Below, one piece after another: positions 8,230 to 16,994 of a stretch of DNA of 64,000 nt. This DNA comes from JBIQKZ01 sp044464765 (GTDB lineage Bacteria > Pseudomonadota > Gammaproteobacteria > Burkholderiales > Burkholderiaceae_B): positions 62,001-126,000 of the forward strand of contig JBIQKZ010000003.1 in assembly GCA_044464765.1 (NCBI GenBank), in the 5' to 3' direction. Each line of letters begins with the position of its first letter. Position 1 is the stretch's first letter. The notes beneath the pieces were generated by a model. That model searched no databases and was not told where the DNA came from. It saw nothing but the letters and a program-made list of their open reading frames with translations. The translations under genes were made by a program, and so were the position numbers.

Positions 8230-9459
8230 ATGGAAAAGGTAGACTTTGTCTGGGTCGGTGTGTCCACCCTGCTCGTGCTGTTAATGGTTGTTCCAGGGCT
8301 GGCCTTGTTTTATGGCGGTCTTGTACGCAGCAAGAATGTGCTCTCCGTGCTGCTGCAGGTCCTGTCCACGTTTGCGCTTGCCGTGATCGTCTGGTTCGTC
8401 TATGGCTATTCGCTGGCCTTTACCGACGGAAATGCCTTCATTGGCGGTTTCTCCCGGGTGTTTCTCGCGGGAACCATGGATTTGGCGTCCTATACCTTCA
8501 ATCTGGCGGGCAGCTTGCCTGAAATAAGCTTCGCCACGTTTCAAGCCACCTTTGCCGGCATCACCTGCGCACTGATTGTGGGCGCGTTTGCGGAACGGGC
8601 ACGCTTTAGCGCCGTGATGCTGTTTACCCTTTTGTGGGTTACGTTTGCCTACCTGCCAATTGCCCACATGGTATGGGGCCCCGGCGGCTGGTTGCTGGAA
8701 CGCGGCGCGCTGGACTTTGCCGGCGGCACCGTGGTGCATATCAATGCGGGTGTGGCCGGCCTGGTGGGCGCCTACTACATCGGCGCACGAATTGGCTATG
8801 GGCGCGAGGCCATGCCCCCGCACAACCTGCCCATGACCATGATAGGCGGCGCGCTGCTTTGGGTTGGGTGGTTCGGTTTCAATGCGGGATCGGCACTGGG
8901 GGCAAACGAGACGGCCGCCCTGGCATTTTTCAACACCCTGCTGGCCACCGCAGGCGCCATCCTGGCCTGGGTGATTCTCGAAAGCCGTTTCAAAGGCAAG
9001 CCATCGCTGCTGGGCGCAGTCTCCGGTATGGTCGCGGGCCTGGTGGGCATTACGCCGGCGGCCGGGCTGGTCGGCCCGATGGGCGCGCTGGTGATCGGGA
9101 TTCTGACCAGTGCGCTGTGCCTCTGGGGCGTTACCGGCCTGAAGAAGGCTCTGCGCGTCGACGACACGGCTGATGTCTTCGGCATCCACGGCGTGGGCGG
9201 CATTGTGGGCGCCCTGCTGACAGGCCTGTTCAACGCCAAAGCCATGAGTGGTCCGGGGTTGGACAGCATGGCCATGGTTCCCTACCAGTTGTGGGTGCAA
9301 TTCGAGGGGGTGCTGATCACTATTGTCTGGACCTCTGTTGTTGCCCTGGCTGCCTGCTACATTGCCGACAAGGTATTGGGCGGGATGCGAGTGGATGCAG
9401 ACCAGGAGCGACAGGGCCTGGATATCCACAGCCATGGAGAAACGGCCTATCAGCGATAA
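8230..9459 (+). CDS. amtB: Ammonium transporter AmtB
   Basis: A 409-residue Amt/Mep/Rh-family channel with about 11 membrane segments. The twin pore histidines are His170 (GGTVVHINAG) and His320 (DVFGIHGVGG), and the perm-selectivity region MVWGPGGWL is present. It conducts ammonium into the cell when it is scarce. It is co-transcribed with glnK from the sigma-54 promoter. The N-terminus starts directly with the first transmembrane segment after MEKVDFVW; a cleavable signal peptide as in E. coli AmtB is not evident. Confidence 0.96.
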   Translation: MEKVDFVWVGVSTLLVLLMVVPGLALFYGGLVRSKNVLSVLLQVLSTFALAVIVWFVYGYSLAFTDGNAFIGGFSRVFLAGTMDLASYTFNLAGSLPEISFATFQATFAGITCALIVGAFAERARFSAVMLFTLLWVTFAYLPIAHMVWGPGGWLLERGALDFAGGTVVHINAGVAGLVGAYYIGARIGYGREAMPPHNLPMTMIGGALLWVGWFGFNAGSALGANETAALAFFNTLLATAGAILAWVILESRFKGKPSLLGAVSGMVAGLVGITPAAGLVGPMGALVIGILTSALCLWGVTGLKKALRVDDTADVFGIHGVGGIVGALLTGLFNAKAMSGPGLDSMAMVPYQLWVQFEGVLITIVWTSVVALAACYIADKVLGGMRVDADQERQGLDIHSHGETAYQR

Positions 9460-9525
9460 CTAGGGCCTGCCCTGCGCTGCTCGTCTTGCACGTATGGACA
9501 TACGCGCTGCGCCAGGCGCCTTGTC

Positions 9526-11283
9526 CTAACCGGCCAGCGCGGCAAGATCAATCCGTTCGGCGCGATTCAGCGCCGACGCCACCTTGACGCGTAGCGCATT
9601 GGAGTGGGCCTGGCGGATCTCCTTCTTTACATCCAGCAGTTGTTGCGGATGCATAGAGAACTCCTTCAAGCCCAAGCCCAGCAACATGCGGGTTACCTGT
9701 GAGTCGCCCGCCATTTCCCCACAGACCGACACAGGCTTTCCTGCCCGTTCCCCGGCATTGATCGTATGGGAAATCAGGCGCAGCACGGCAGGATGCATGG
9801 GGTCATACAGATCGGCCACATCGTTATCGCCCCGATCAATCGCCAGCGTGTACTGGATCAGGTCGTTCGTGCCGATGGACAAGAAATCCAGGCTGTCGAT
9901 GAAAGGTTCAATCGCAATGGCTATGGCCGGAATCTCGACCATCGCGCCCAATTCGATCGTGTCGCTGAACGCCAGGCCGCGCGCTGTCAGTTCTTGCTTG
10001 GCCGCAGCAATTGCCTGGCGCACGGCATGTACTTCGTGCATGTGTGAAATCATGGGAATCAGAATCCGCAGACGCCCATGCACCGAGGCGCGCAGCAGTG
10101 CGCGCAACTGTGTTGAAAAAATTTCGGGGTTGGCCAGGCAATAGCGTATGGCGCGCAAGCCCAGCGCGGGGTTGGCGGCTACGGTGATATCACCATCGAG
10201 TGTCTTGTCCGCGCCGATATCCAGGGTGCGGATGGTTACCGGCCTGCCGGCCATTTTCCTGAGAACAGTGGCATACGCTTGATATTGCTCTTCTTCACCG
10301 GGCAGGCTGGTGCGGCCCATGAACAGGAATTCGCTGCGAAACAGGCCAATACCGTCGGCGCCCGCCTGCATGGCGGCATCAGCCTCTTCAGGCAATTCGA
10401 TATTGGCCTCGAGCTTGATACGCACACCGTCGAGCGTCATCGCCTCGGCATCCCGCAACAGGCCAAGCTCGGCGCGTGAATCCGCATAGGCCGCCTGGCG
10501 TCGATGGTACTCGTCGATGACAAACTGGGGCGGGTTGATGGTTACCGCGCCCGTCATGCCGTCGACCACCAGAATGTCGCCGTCGCGCACAAGAGCGCGT
10601 ATATTGCCCATGCCCACCACGGCGGGAACGTTCATGCTGCGGGCGACAATGGCCGTATGGGAAGTTGGCCCCCCAAGGTCGGTCAGAAAGGCGCTAAAGC
10701 GGCCGCCGCGCAGACGCAGCATGTCGGCGGGGGAAATATCCCGTGCAACGACAATCAATGCCTCGTCCTGATGTTCGGCAATGACCTCGGGCGATAAAGC
10801 CGTCGTACCGGACATGACGCGCAAAACCCGTTCTATCACCTGCCTGATATCGGCGCCGCGCTCGCGCAGGTATTCATCTTCCATCGCGGCGAACTGTTCA
10901 CCGAGCATCTGGCCTTGCGTGGTCAAGGCCCATTCGGCGTTGTACTGGCGCTCGATGATCAGGTCGCAGGTTTGACGCGCCAGCATAGGATCGTCGAGCA
11001 ACATGCTGTGGACGGTCAGCAAGGCAGCCATTTCCTTGGGAGCGTCGTCGGGCAAGTGGCTGATCATGTGCTGCAGATCGTCGCGGGCGGCAGCCAGGGC
11101 GGCCTTCACGCGCGCGCATTCAGATGCGACGTCTTCCGGCGAAATGCGGTAATGCGCAACTTCCAACGAGGCGGCGCTCATGACCACCGCCCGTCCGATA
11201 GCGTAGCCTTTTACGACACCCTGTCCCCGCATGCTGATCATGCTGGTCAGGGCGTTGGGTGCGGATTCCATCATTGAAGTCAT
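9526..11283 (-). CDS. ptsI: Phosphoenolpyruvate-protein phosphotransferase (PTS Enzyme I)
   Basis: This 585-residue Enzyme I has the swivelling phosphohistidine domain with His209 in LGGPTSHTAIVARS and a C-terminal PEP-binding barrel with the Cys of VSVCGEMAGD. It transfers phosphate from PEP to HPr. It is the last gene of the gshB-EIIA-ptsH-ptsI unit. No sugar-specific EIIB/EIIC is present here, consistent with a regulatory rather than sugar-uptake PTS. The N-terminus has several possible Met starts within the first 18 residues. Confidence 0.95.
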   Translation of the reverse strand: MTSMMESAPNALTSMISMRGQGVVKGYAIGRAVVMSAASLEVAHYRISPEDVASECARVKAALAAARDDLQHMISHLPDDAPKEMAALLTVHSMLLDDPMLARQTCDLIIERQYNAEWALTTQGQMLGEQFAAMEDEYLRERGADIRQVIERVLRVMSGTTALSPEVIAEHQDEALIVVARDISPADMLRLRGGRFSAFLTDLGGPTSHTAIVARSMNVPAVVGMGNIRALVRDGDILVVDGMTGAVTINPPQFVIDEYHRRQAAYADSRAELGLLRDAEAMTLDGVRIKLEANIELPEEADAAMQAGADGIGLFRSEFLFMGRTSLPGEEEQYQAYATVLRKMAGRPVTIRTLDIGADKTLDGDITVAANPALGLRAIRYCLANPEIFSTQLRALLRASVHGRLRILIPMISHMHEVHAVRQAIAAAKQELTARGLAFSDTIELGAMVEIPAIAIAIEPFIDSLDFLSIGTNDLIQYTLAIDRGDNDVADLYDPMHPAVLRLISHTINAGERAGKPVSVCGEMAGDSQVTRMLLGLGLKEFSMHPQQLLDVKKEIRQAHSNALRVKVASALNRAERIDLAALAG

Positions 11284-11310
11284 GAATTCCCGAACACTGT
11301 TGTGGGCGAC

Positions 11311-11583
11311 CTATTCCTGCTCGCCGAACTTATTCTCGAACAAGCTTTGAATTTGCTCCAGTGCTTCATCTTCCTGGGGCCCGTTTGCATCGACTTTAAC
11401 GGTAACCCCCATGCCGGCCGCCAGCATCATGACGCCCATGATGCTTTTTGCATTGACGCGCTGCGCGCCTCGGGCGATGAAAATCTCACAATCGCTATAG
11501 CGGCTTGCCAGTTGTGTAAGTTTGGCTGCGGCCCGCGCATGCAGGCCAAGCTTGTTCTTGATAACGATATCGACAGTGGGCAT
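11311..11583 (-). CDS. ptsH: Phosphocarrier protein HPr
   Basis: A 90-residue HPr with active-site His15 (NKLGLHARAA) and a regulatory Ser47 in NAKSIMGVMML, the site used by HPr kinase/phosphorylase where present. It passes phosphate from Enzyme I to EIIA. It lies 27 bp upstream of ptsI and 26 bp downstream of the EIIA gene. Confidence 0.96.
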   Translation of the reverse strand: MPTVDIVIKNKLGLHARAAAKLTQLASRYSDCEIFIARGAQRVNAKSIMGVMMLAAGMGVTVKVDANGPQEDEALEQIQSLFENKFGEQE

Positions 11584-11609
11584 AGGGCTCGTAGCAGTGA
11601 AGAAAATGA

Positions 11610-12011
11610 TCAGGACGAACAGTTGGCATCGACAATGCCTTTTAACGCCCCTTGGCGTACGTTCTCGCTGAGCTCATCAGGATTCTCTTGTTGATCGGTG
11701 AGGGCCTTGAGAACCATGCACAGATTGGTTCCCGTTACCAGATGTGCGGCCTGCCCTTGGAGGTTGGCTTGCTGGACCGCGCGCTGCGCGATATTGAAGG
11801 GGGTGGCTCCGTAGATGTCGCAAAGAATCAGCACACCCTCGTCGGGCTGCTCGGCCAATATGCCCGAGAGCCGATCGACGCATTCATCAGGCGAGGCATC
11901 TGCCTGGACATCGAACACAGTTAGCTTGGGGTCTTGCCCCAACACATGCCGCGCACAATCGGCGAATGACGCGCCTAACGGCGAGTGCATGACGAGGACA
12001 ATGCGGGCCAT
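11610..12011 (-). CDS. PTS EIIA component, mannose family
   Basis: A 133-residue stand-alone EIIA-Man domain. The phosphorylated His9 lies in MARIVLVMHSPLGASF, and the motif ILCDIYGATPFNIA is characteristic of the fold. The start at 12011 is chosen because upstream in-frame sequence lies inside gshB; the gene begins a single base after the gshB stop codon. Without EIIB/EIIC/EIID partners it probably serves as the output of a regulatory phosphorelay, as described for comparable betaproteobacterial sets. Its target is not evident. Confidence 0.9.
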   Translation of the reverse strand: MARIVLVMHSPLGASFADCARHVLGQDPKLTVFDVQADASPDECVDRLSGILAEQPDEGVLILCDIYGATPFNIAQRAVQQANLQGQAAHLVTGTNLCMVLKALTDQQENPDELSENVRQGALKGIVDANCSS

Positions 12012-12012
12012 G

Positions 12013-12969
12013 TCAAACGCCTGCCGCCTGCTCAAGCGCCGCGACAAAATACTGTGCGGCATCGAAATCGGTCTGTTCGGCAATTTCGACGAAGCAGGTT
12101 GGGCTGGTCACGTTGATTTCTGTGACGTAGTCTCCGATGACGTCCAGACCGATCAGCATCAAGCCGCGCGGCGCAAGCTTTTCGCCTATCGTTTGCGCAA
12201 TGTGAAGATCGCGCGCCGACAGCGGTTGGGCCACACCGCGTCCGCCTGCGGCGAGATTGCCGCGGGTTTCACCCGCCAGCGGTATGCGCGCAAGGGCGTA
12301 AGGGGCCGGTTTGCCGTTAATAATAAGAATGCGCTTGTCGCCGGCGGTGATCTCGGGGATATAGCGCTGGGCCATGATGGTGCGCTGCCCGTTATCGGTC
12401 AGGGTTTCCAGAATGGCGCCGCGATTGGGTTCGTCTTTTTGCAACCGGAAAATACCCGTTCCGCCCATGCCGTCAAGCGGCTTCACGATAACGTCTTCGA
12501 ACTGCTGGTGGAATGCCCGCAGGCGAGCCATGTCGCTGGTGACAATGGTGGGCGCGGTAAATTCTGGAAACTCGGCAATGGCCAATTTTTCTGGATGGTT
12601 GCGTATGGCCGCGCCCGAATTGAATACCTTGGCGCCTTGCTTTTCAGCAAGTTCCAGCAAATGGGTGGAGTATAGATACTCCATATCGAATGGCGGATCC
12701 TTGCGCATCACCACTACATCGAAGTCGCCCAGCGGCACTTGGGACGAGGTGCTCGAACGCCACCAGCCCGGTTGATGCAGGTCGGCCTTGGGCACGAGTT
12801 CGATCGCCGCGCATTCGCCCTTGACGACCCCTTGATCGATATACAGGTCGCCTTGCAGGACGACACTGAGCCGATGCTCGCGTGCCGCCAGAGCACGCAT
12901 CATCGCGACCGATGAATCTTTGTAGGCCTTCAGGGAAGGCAGCGGGTCAATAACGAATAATACGTGCAT
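12013..12969 (-). CDS. gshB: Glutathione synthetase
   Basis: A 318-residue ATP-grasp ligase joining gamma-glutamylcysteine and glycine. The N-terminus MHVLFVIDPLPSLKAYKDSS, the ATP-binding KPLDGMGGTGIFRL and the metal-binding EINVTSPTC are typical. The length matches the family. It heads the EIIA-ptsH-ptsI run on the minus strand. gshA, which often accompanies it, is not in this window, and it lies downstream of infC, where rpmI is the usual neighbour. Confidence 0.96.
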   Translation of the reverse strand: MHVLFVIDPLPSLKAYKDSSVAMMRALAAREHRLSVVLQGDLYIDQGVVKGECAAIELVPKADLHQPGWWRSSTSSQVPLGDFDVVVMRKDPPFDMEYLYSTHLLELAEKQGAKVFNSGAAIRNHPEKLAIAEFPEFTAPTIVTSDMARLRAFHQQFEDVIVKPLDGMGGTGIFRLQKDEPNRGAILETLTDNGQRTIMAQRYIPEITAGDKRILIINGKPAPYALARIPLAGETRGNLAAGGRGVAQPLSARDLHIAQTIGEKLAPRGLMLIGLDVIGDYVTEINVTSPTCFVEIAEQTDFDAAQYFVAALEQAAGV

Positions 12970-12985
12970 ACGAAGCCTGCAATGC

Positions 12986-13007
12986 CCGCCGGCAGTAACG
13001 CCGGCGG
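12986..13007. other. GC-rich inverted repeat between infC and gshB
   Basis: An 8-bp GC stem with a 6-base loop lies in the 57-bp gap between infC and gshB. It lacks a U-tract, so termination is uncertain. It could be a weak terminator of thrS-infC or a leader hairpin of gshB. Confidence 0.4.
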
Positions 13008-13026
13008 CAGATTACCTTTTGACGGA

Positions 13027-13578
13027 TCAGGAAGCGTTATCGCCCTGCTTGCCGGATGGCGCTTTCTTACGGGGCGCCAGCACCATGACCATTTGACGCC
13101 CTTCCAGCTTGGGCATGGCCTCGACCTGACAAAGATCGACGAGATCGTCGCGCACCCGCTCGAGCACCCGCATGCCAAGCTCTTGGTGGGCCATTTCCCG
13201 ACCGCGAAAGCGCAGAGTTACCTTGGCCTTGTCGCCTTCTTCGATAAAGCGCTTCAGGTTGCGCAGCTTAACCTGGTAGTCGCCCTCATCGGTGCCCGGC
13301 CGGAACTTGACTTCCTTGACCTGGATCACCTTCTGTTTGGCGCGTGCTTCCGCCTGGCGCTTCTGTTCCTGATACTTGAACTTGCCGTAGTCCATAAGGC
13401 GGCATACGGGCGGCGATGCGTTCGGCGCGATCTCGACGAGATCAACTTCATGTTCTTCTGATAAACGGATTGCTTCAAGCGTTTTCATCACGCCAAGCTG
13501 TTCGCCGTCCACACCTATAAGTCGCACCTCGGGAATGCGGATTTCACCATTGATGCGATGTGCTTTTTCGGTTGCGAT
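13027..13578 (-). CDS. infC: Translation initiation factor IF-3, non-AUG start
   Basis: IF-3 of 183 residues, with N-domain (HRINGEIRIPEVRLIGVDGE), lysine-rich linker and C-domain (VKEVKFRPGTDEGDYQ...VTLRFRGREMAH). The first AUG or GUG in frame would remove the conserved RINGEIRIPE segment. Reading upstream, the only sensible start is AUC at 13578-13576, with AGGAG 8 bases before it, giving ATEKAHRINGEIR. Rare start codons in infC let IF-3 repress its own translation (established for AUU in E. coli). It follows thrS by 32 bp. The next gene is gshB; the usual rpmI-rplT partners are absent. Confidence 0.93.
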   Translation of the reverse strand: MATEKAHRINGEIRIPEVRLIGVDGEQLGVMKTLEAIRLSEEHEVDLVEIAPNASPPVCRLMDYGKFKYQEQKRQAEARAKQKVIQVKEVKFRPGTDEGDYQVKLRNLKRFIEEGDKAKVTLRFRGREMAHQELGMRVLERVRDDLVDLCQVEAMPKLEGRQMVMVLAPRKKAPSGKQGDNAS

Positions 13579-13610
13579 ATCTAAAACTCCTAAAATTAAT
13601 GAAATCGGCC

Positions 13611-15557
13611 TTATTCGGCAGGCCGGCCAGCGACGTCGCGACGGGCGTCGACGTCGTCATGCAAACGTTGGGTGAACTCGAGCAATGGCATGACGCCAAG
13701 ATCCAGCCCGCCCCTTGCGCGCACGGATACGGTGGCATTATCGCGTTCTTTTTCGCCCACCACCAGAATATACGGCACTTTCTGCATGCTATGTTCCCTG
13801 ATTTTACGGGTGATCTTTTCACCACGCAAATCTGCGCTGGCCCTAAACCCTTGTTTTTTCAGGCTTAGCGCGACTTCTTGCGCATAATCGGCATAGGGTT
13901 CGGAAATGCAGCACACCACGACCTGACGCGGCGCGAGCCAGGGCGGCATGGCGCCGGCATGGTTTTCGATGAGCATGCCGATGAAGCGTTCGAAGGAACC
14001 CAGTATCGCCCGATGCAGCATGACCGGTGTCTTGCGCAGGTCGGACGCATCGACATATTCAGCGCCCAGGCGCTGAGGCATAGAGAAATCGACCTGGATC
14101 GTGCCGCATTGCCAATGCCGGCCAATGGCGTCTTTTAGCGTGTATTCGATCTTGGGACCATAGAACGCGCCCTCGCCGGGCGTGACCTCGTAGGCACAGC
14201 CGGTACGGTTAAGGCTTTCCATCAGGGCTTCTTCGGCCTTGTCCCAGACTTCGTCGGAGCCAATTCGCTTTTCAGGCCGCGTAGCCACTTTGTACAGGAT
14301 CTCGGTAAAGCCAAAGTCGCCGTAGACCTTCTGCAGCAAGGCGGTGAATGCCGCGCACTCGTCTTGCAGTTGGTCTTCGGTGCAGAAGATATGGCCGTCG
14401 TCTTGGGTAAAGCCCCGCACCCGCATCATGCCGTGCAGCGAGCCCGAGGGTTCGTTGCGATGACATTGGCCGAACTCGCCATAGCGGATCGGCAACTCGC
14501 GATAGGAATGCAGGCCTGCATTGAAAATCTGCACATGGCCCGGGCAATTCATGGGCTTAAGGCCGTAGACCCGGTTCTCGGACTCGGTGGTGAACATATT
14601 CTCGGCATAGTTATCCCAGTGTCCGGTTTTTTTCCAGAGGGATAGATCGAGAATTTGCGGAGCCTTGACCTCTTGATAGCCGTTGTCCTGATAGACGCGA
14701 CGCATGTACTGCTCGACCTGCTGCCACAGCACCCACCCATTGGGGTGCCAGAAAATCAGGCCTGGGGCTTCGTCCTGGAAGTGGAAAAGATCCAGTTCGC
14801 GGCCCAGCTTGCGATGGTCGCGCTTTTCGGCCTCTTCCAGCATGTGCAGATAAGCCGCCTGTTCTTCCTTGCTTGCCCAGGCAGTGCCGTAGATGCGCTG
14901 GAGCATTTCGTTATTGCTGTCGCCGCGCCAATAGGCGCCGGCCACCTTGGTCAGCTTGAAAACCTTCAGTTTACCGGTAGACGGCACATGCGGGCCGCGG
15001 CACAGATCGATGAAATCGCCTTCACGATACAGACTGATGGCCTCGTTGGACGGGATCGACGCGATGATCTCGGCCTTGTAGTGTTCGCCGATGCCCTTGA
15101 AGTAAGCAACTGCATCGTCGCGCATCCATTCTTCGCGGGTAACGGTCTCGTCCTTCTTGGCCAGTTCCGTCATTTTCTTTTCGATGGCCAGCAGGTCTTC
15201 GGGTGTGAAGGGCCGCTTGTAGGAAAAATCGTAATAGAAGCCGTTGTCGATGACCGGACCGATAGTGACCTGGGCATCGGGGAAAAGCGACTTGACCGCA
15301 TAGGCCAGCAGGTGGGCGGTTGAATGACGAAGCAGATCGAGGCCGTCGGGGTCTTTTGCCGTGACGATCGCCACGCGGGCGTCTTCGTTGATGACAAAAC
15401 TGGTATCAACAAGCTGCTCCTGACCATCCGCCAGCTGGACGCGCCCCGCCAATGCCGCTTTGCCCAAGCCGGTACCGATGGAGTGCGCAATGTCAGCCAC
15501 GGTGACGGCGCCTGGAAACTGGCGTTGCGAACCATCCGGCAGGGTAATGTGAACCAT
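13611..15557 (-). CDS. thrS: Threonyl-tRNA synthetase
   Basis: A 648-residue class II synthetase. The N-terminal TGS domain (about 1-62), editing domain with HSTAHLLAYAV and the later Cys-rich site, catalytic core with motif 2 (CHRNEPSGSLHGMMRVRGF) and a C-terminal anticodon-binding domain are all present. It charges tRNA-Thr and hydrolyses Ser-tRNA-Thr. It is first in the thrS-infC unit. A strong hairpin lies in its 5' leader, 23 bases upstream of the start codon. Confidence 0.97.
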   Translation of the reverse strand: MVHITLPDGSQRQFPGAVTVADIAHSIGTGLGKAALAGRVQLADGQEQLVDTSFVINEDARVAIVTAKDPDGLDLLRHSTAHLLAYAVKSLFPDAQVTIGPVIDNGFYYDFSYKRPFTPEDLLAIEKKMTELAKKDETVTREEWMRDDAVAYFKGIGEHYKAEIIASIPSNEAISLYREGDFIDLCRGPHVPSTGKLKVFKLTKVAGAYWRGDSNNEMLQRIYGTAWASKEEQAAYLHMLEEAEKRDHRKLGRELDLFHFQDEAPGLIFWHPNGWVLWQQVEQYMRRVYQDNGYQEVKAPQILDLSLWKKTGHWDNYAENMFTTESENRVYGLKPMNCPGHVQIFNAGLHSYRELPIRYGEFGQCHRNEPSGSLHGMMRVRGFTQDDGHIFCTEDQLQDECAAFTALLQKVYGDFGFTEILYKVATRPEKRIGSDEVWDKAEEALMESLNRTGCAYEVTPGEGAFYGPKIEYTLKDAIGRHWQCGTIQVDFSMPQRLGAEYVDASDLRKTPVMLHRAILGSFERFIGMLIENHAGAMPPWLAPRQVVVCCISEPYADYAQEVALSLKKQGFRASADLRGEKITRKIREHSMQKVPYILVVGEKERDNATVSVRARGGLDLGVMPLLEFTQRLHDDVDARRDVAGRPAE

Positions 15558-15579
15558 AGAACGTCCTGAATATAAAACG

Positions 15580-15605
15580 AAAAGCGCGGCCCTTGCCGCG
15601 CTTTT
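15580..15605. other. Hairpin in thrS leader, terminator- or attenuator-like
   Basis: A perfect 11-bp stem with loop CCTT ends in four T residues on both strands (AAAAGCGCGGC / GCCGCGCTTTT). It lies between the likely thrS promoter and the thrS start. It could be a bidirectional terminator or a leader element that limits thrS expression. No leader peptide with Thr codons was recognised. Confidence 0.55.
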
Positions 15606-15874
15606 AATGCTGTTAAGTTAGTTATGTGGAGTCGATACGCGGCGACGGCTAGTGGGCCGTGCAGGTAGTTCGCGCATGATCAATAGGCATAAAGCACACA
15701 ATAATTAGGTAATAAGCTAGTGTAACACTTTATCCGGCCGGCCTCCCCGCCAGATGCGAATTCCCGGGGGAATCCGTATTTAAGATTGTGTCACTGCGTG
15801 CTATTCTCGGGACAGAAAAATTTTGATGCATTCTGGTTTGTTGCGTGCTCGCCACAAACCCAACAGGACTCCTA
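15606..15874. promoter_or_regulatory. Divergent intergenic region thrS / polyamine-type ABC operon
   Basis: About 270 bp without genes, AT-rich around 15685-15735 and 15775-15830. It must contain the thrS promoter (minus) and the ABC operon promoter (plus). I could not single out convincing -35/-10 pairs or a known operator. Confidence 0.4.
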
Positions 15875-16993
15875 ATGCTCGGCACCCAACAGAGCCCTTA
15901 TCTGCAATTCAACCAAGTCAGAAAAACCTATGATCAAAAAAACCTGGTAGTCAAGGATTTCAGCCTCTCGGTCAACCAGGGTGAGTTCGTCACGCTTCTT
16001 GGGCCGTCTGGATCCGGCAAAACAACGGTGTTGATGATGCTGGCGGGGTTCGAGCACGTCACCGCGGGTTCGATCACGGTCGGCAACCAGCCAATCACCG
16101 GAATCGCACCACATAAGCGCAATATAGGTATCGTCTTCCAGAACTATGCCTTGTTTCCCCACATGACGGTCGCCCAAAACCTGGCCTACCCCTTGAAGGT
16201 CAGGGGCCTGCCGCGCGCCGAAATCCAGGAGCGGGTCAAACGCTACCTTCAGTTGATCGCCCTGGCGCAATTCGGCGACCGCCATCCCGCGCAGTTGTCC
16301 GGGGGGCAGCGGCAACGGGTGGCGCTGGCTCGCGCCCTGATCTTCGAACCCGCGCTGGTTCTAATGGATGAACCGCTTGGCGCGCTGGACAAAAAGCTTC
16401 GCGAGCAAATGCAGCTTGAAATCATTCGCCTGCACAAACAGTTGGGTTTCACTGTTATCTACGTCACCCACGACCAGCAAGAAGCCCTGACCATGTCGGA
16501 CCGCATTGCCGTATTCAACGATGGTTCGGTACAACAATTTGCACCGCCCTCGCAGCTTTACGAGCACCCCGCCAATGCGTTTGTCGCCGGCTTCATTGGG
16601 GAAAACAACTTTATCCACGCCAGCCAGCCCGTTATTACCCAGGATCAGGTCCACGCTCAACTGGCCGATGGAAGCCGTATTTTGGCCCGCAATGGCGACT
16701 GCCATCCGGGGCAGGGGCAATGTCTCGTATCCATCCGCCCCGAGAAACTGGCGATTCAAAGCGCCGACAAGTCGCTGGATAACGACATCACCGCGCGCTT
16801 TGTTGCACGGCATTACGTTGGCGATTTCATCCGCTATTACTTTTCTTTGAGCGACGGCACGACATTATCGGCCAAGATGCTCAATGACAAACGCGCTCCC
16901 GACCTTGCCGAAGGGCAGGCCACCACGCTGGCCTGGCGGGCCGGCGACTGTTTCGCTTTCCACGCACATACACCTACCCCACAAGGAGACTAA
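15875..16993 (+). CDS. ABC transporter ATP-binding protein, polyamine type
   Basis: A 372-residue ATPase of the PotA/spermidine-putrescine class: Walker A GPSGSGKTT, Q-loop VFQNYALFPHMT, signature LSGGQRQRVALARAL, Walker B ALVLMDEPLGALD, H-loop VIYVTHDQQEA. A C-terminal TOBE domain from about residue 285 is present (GQCLVSIRPEKLAIQ). It energises uptake by the binding protein and two permeases encoded next. The start at 15875 follows AGGACTCC; an upstream in-frame start adds 10 residues with no ribosome site. One base separates its stop from the next start codon. Confidence 0.93.
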   Translation: MLGTQQSPYLQFNQVRKTYDQKNLVVKDFSLSVNQGEFVTLLGPSGSGKTTVLMMLAGFEHVTAGSITVGNQPITGIAPHKRNIGIVFQNYALFPHMTVAQNLAYPLKVRGLPRAEIQERVKRYLQLIALAQFGDRHPAQLSGGQRQRVALARALIFEPALVLMDEPLGALDKKLREQMQLEIIRLHKQLGFTVIYVTHDQQEALTMSDRIAVFNDGSVQQFAPPSQLYEHPANAFVAGFIGENNFIHASQPVITQDQVHAQLADGSRILARNGDCHPGQGQCLVSIRPEKLAIQSADKSLDNDITARFVARHYVGDFIRYYFSLSDGTTLSAKMLNDKRAPDLAEGQATTLAWRAGDCFAFHAHTPTPQGD

Positions 16994-16994
16994 A

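Noticed and set aside
8281..9435. 384-codon open frame antisense to amtB
   Set aside because: It is rich in His, Gln and Gly, has no domain, and lies wholly opposite a well-conserved gene. It is a GC-rich codon shadow.
15580..15605. T-box-like regulation of thrS
   Set aside because: T-boxes are essentially absent from proteobacteria, and no specifier loop or antiterminator sequence was seen; only a simple hairpin is present.
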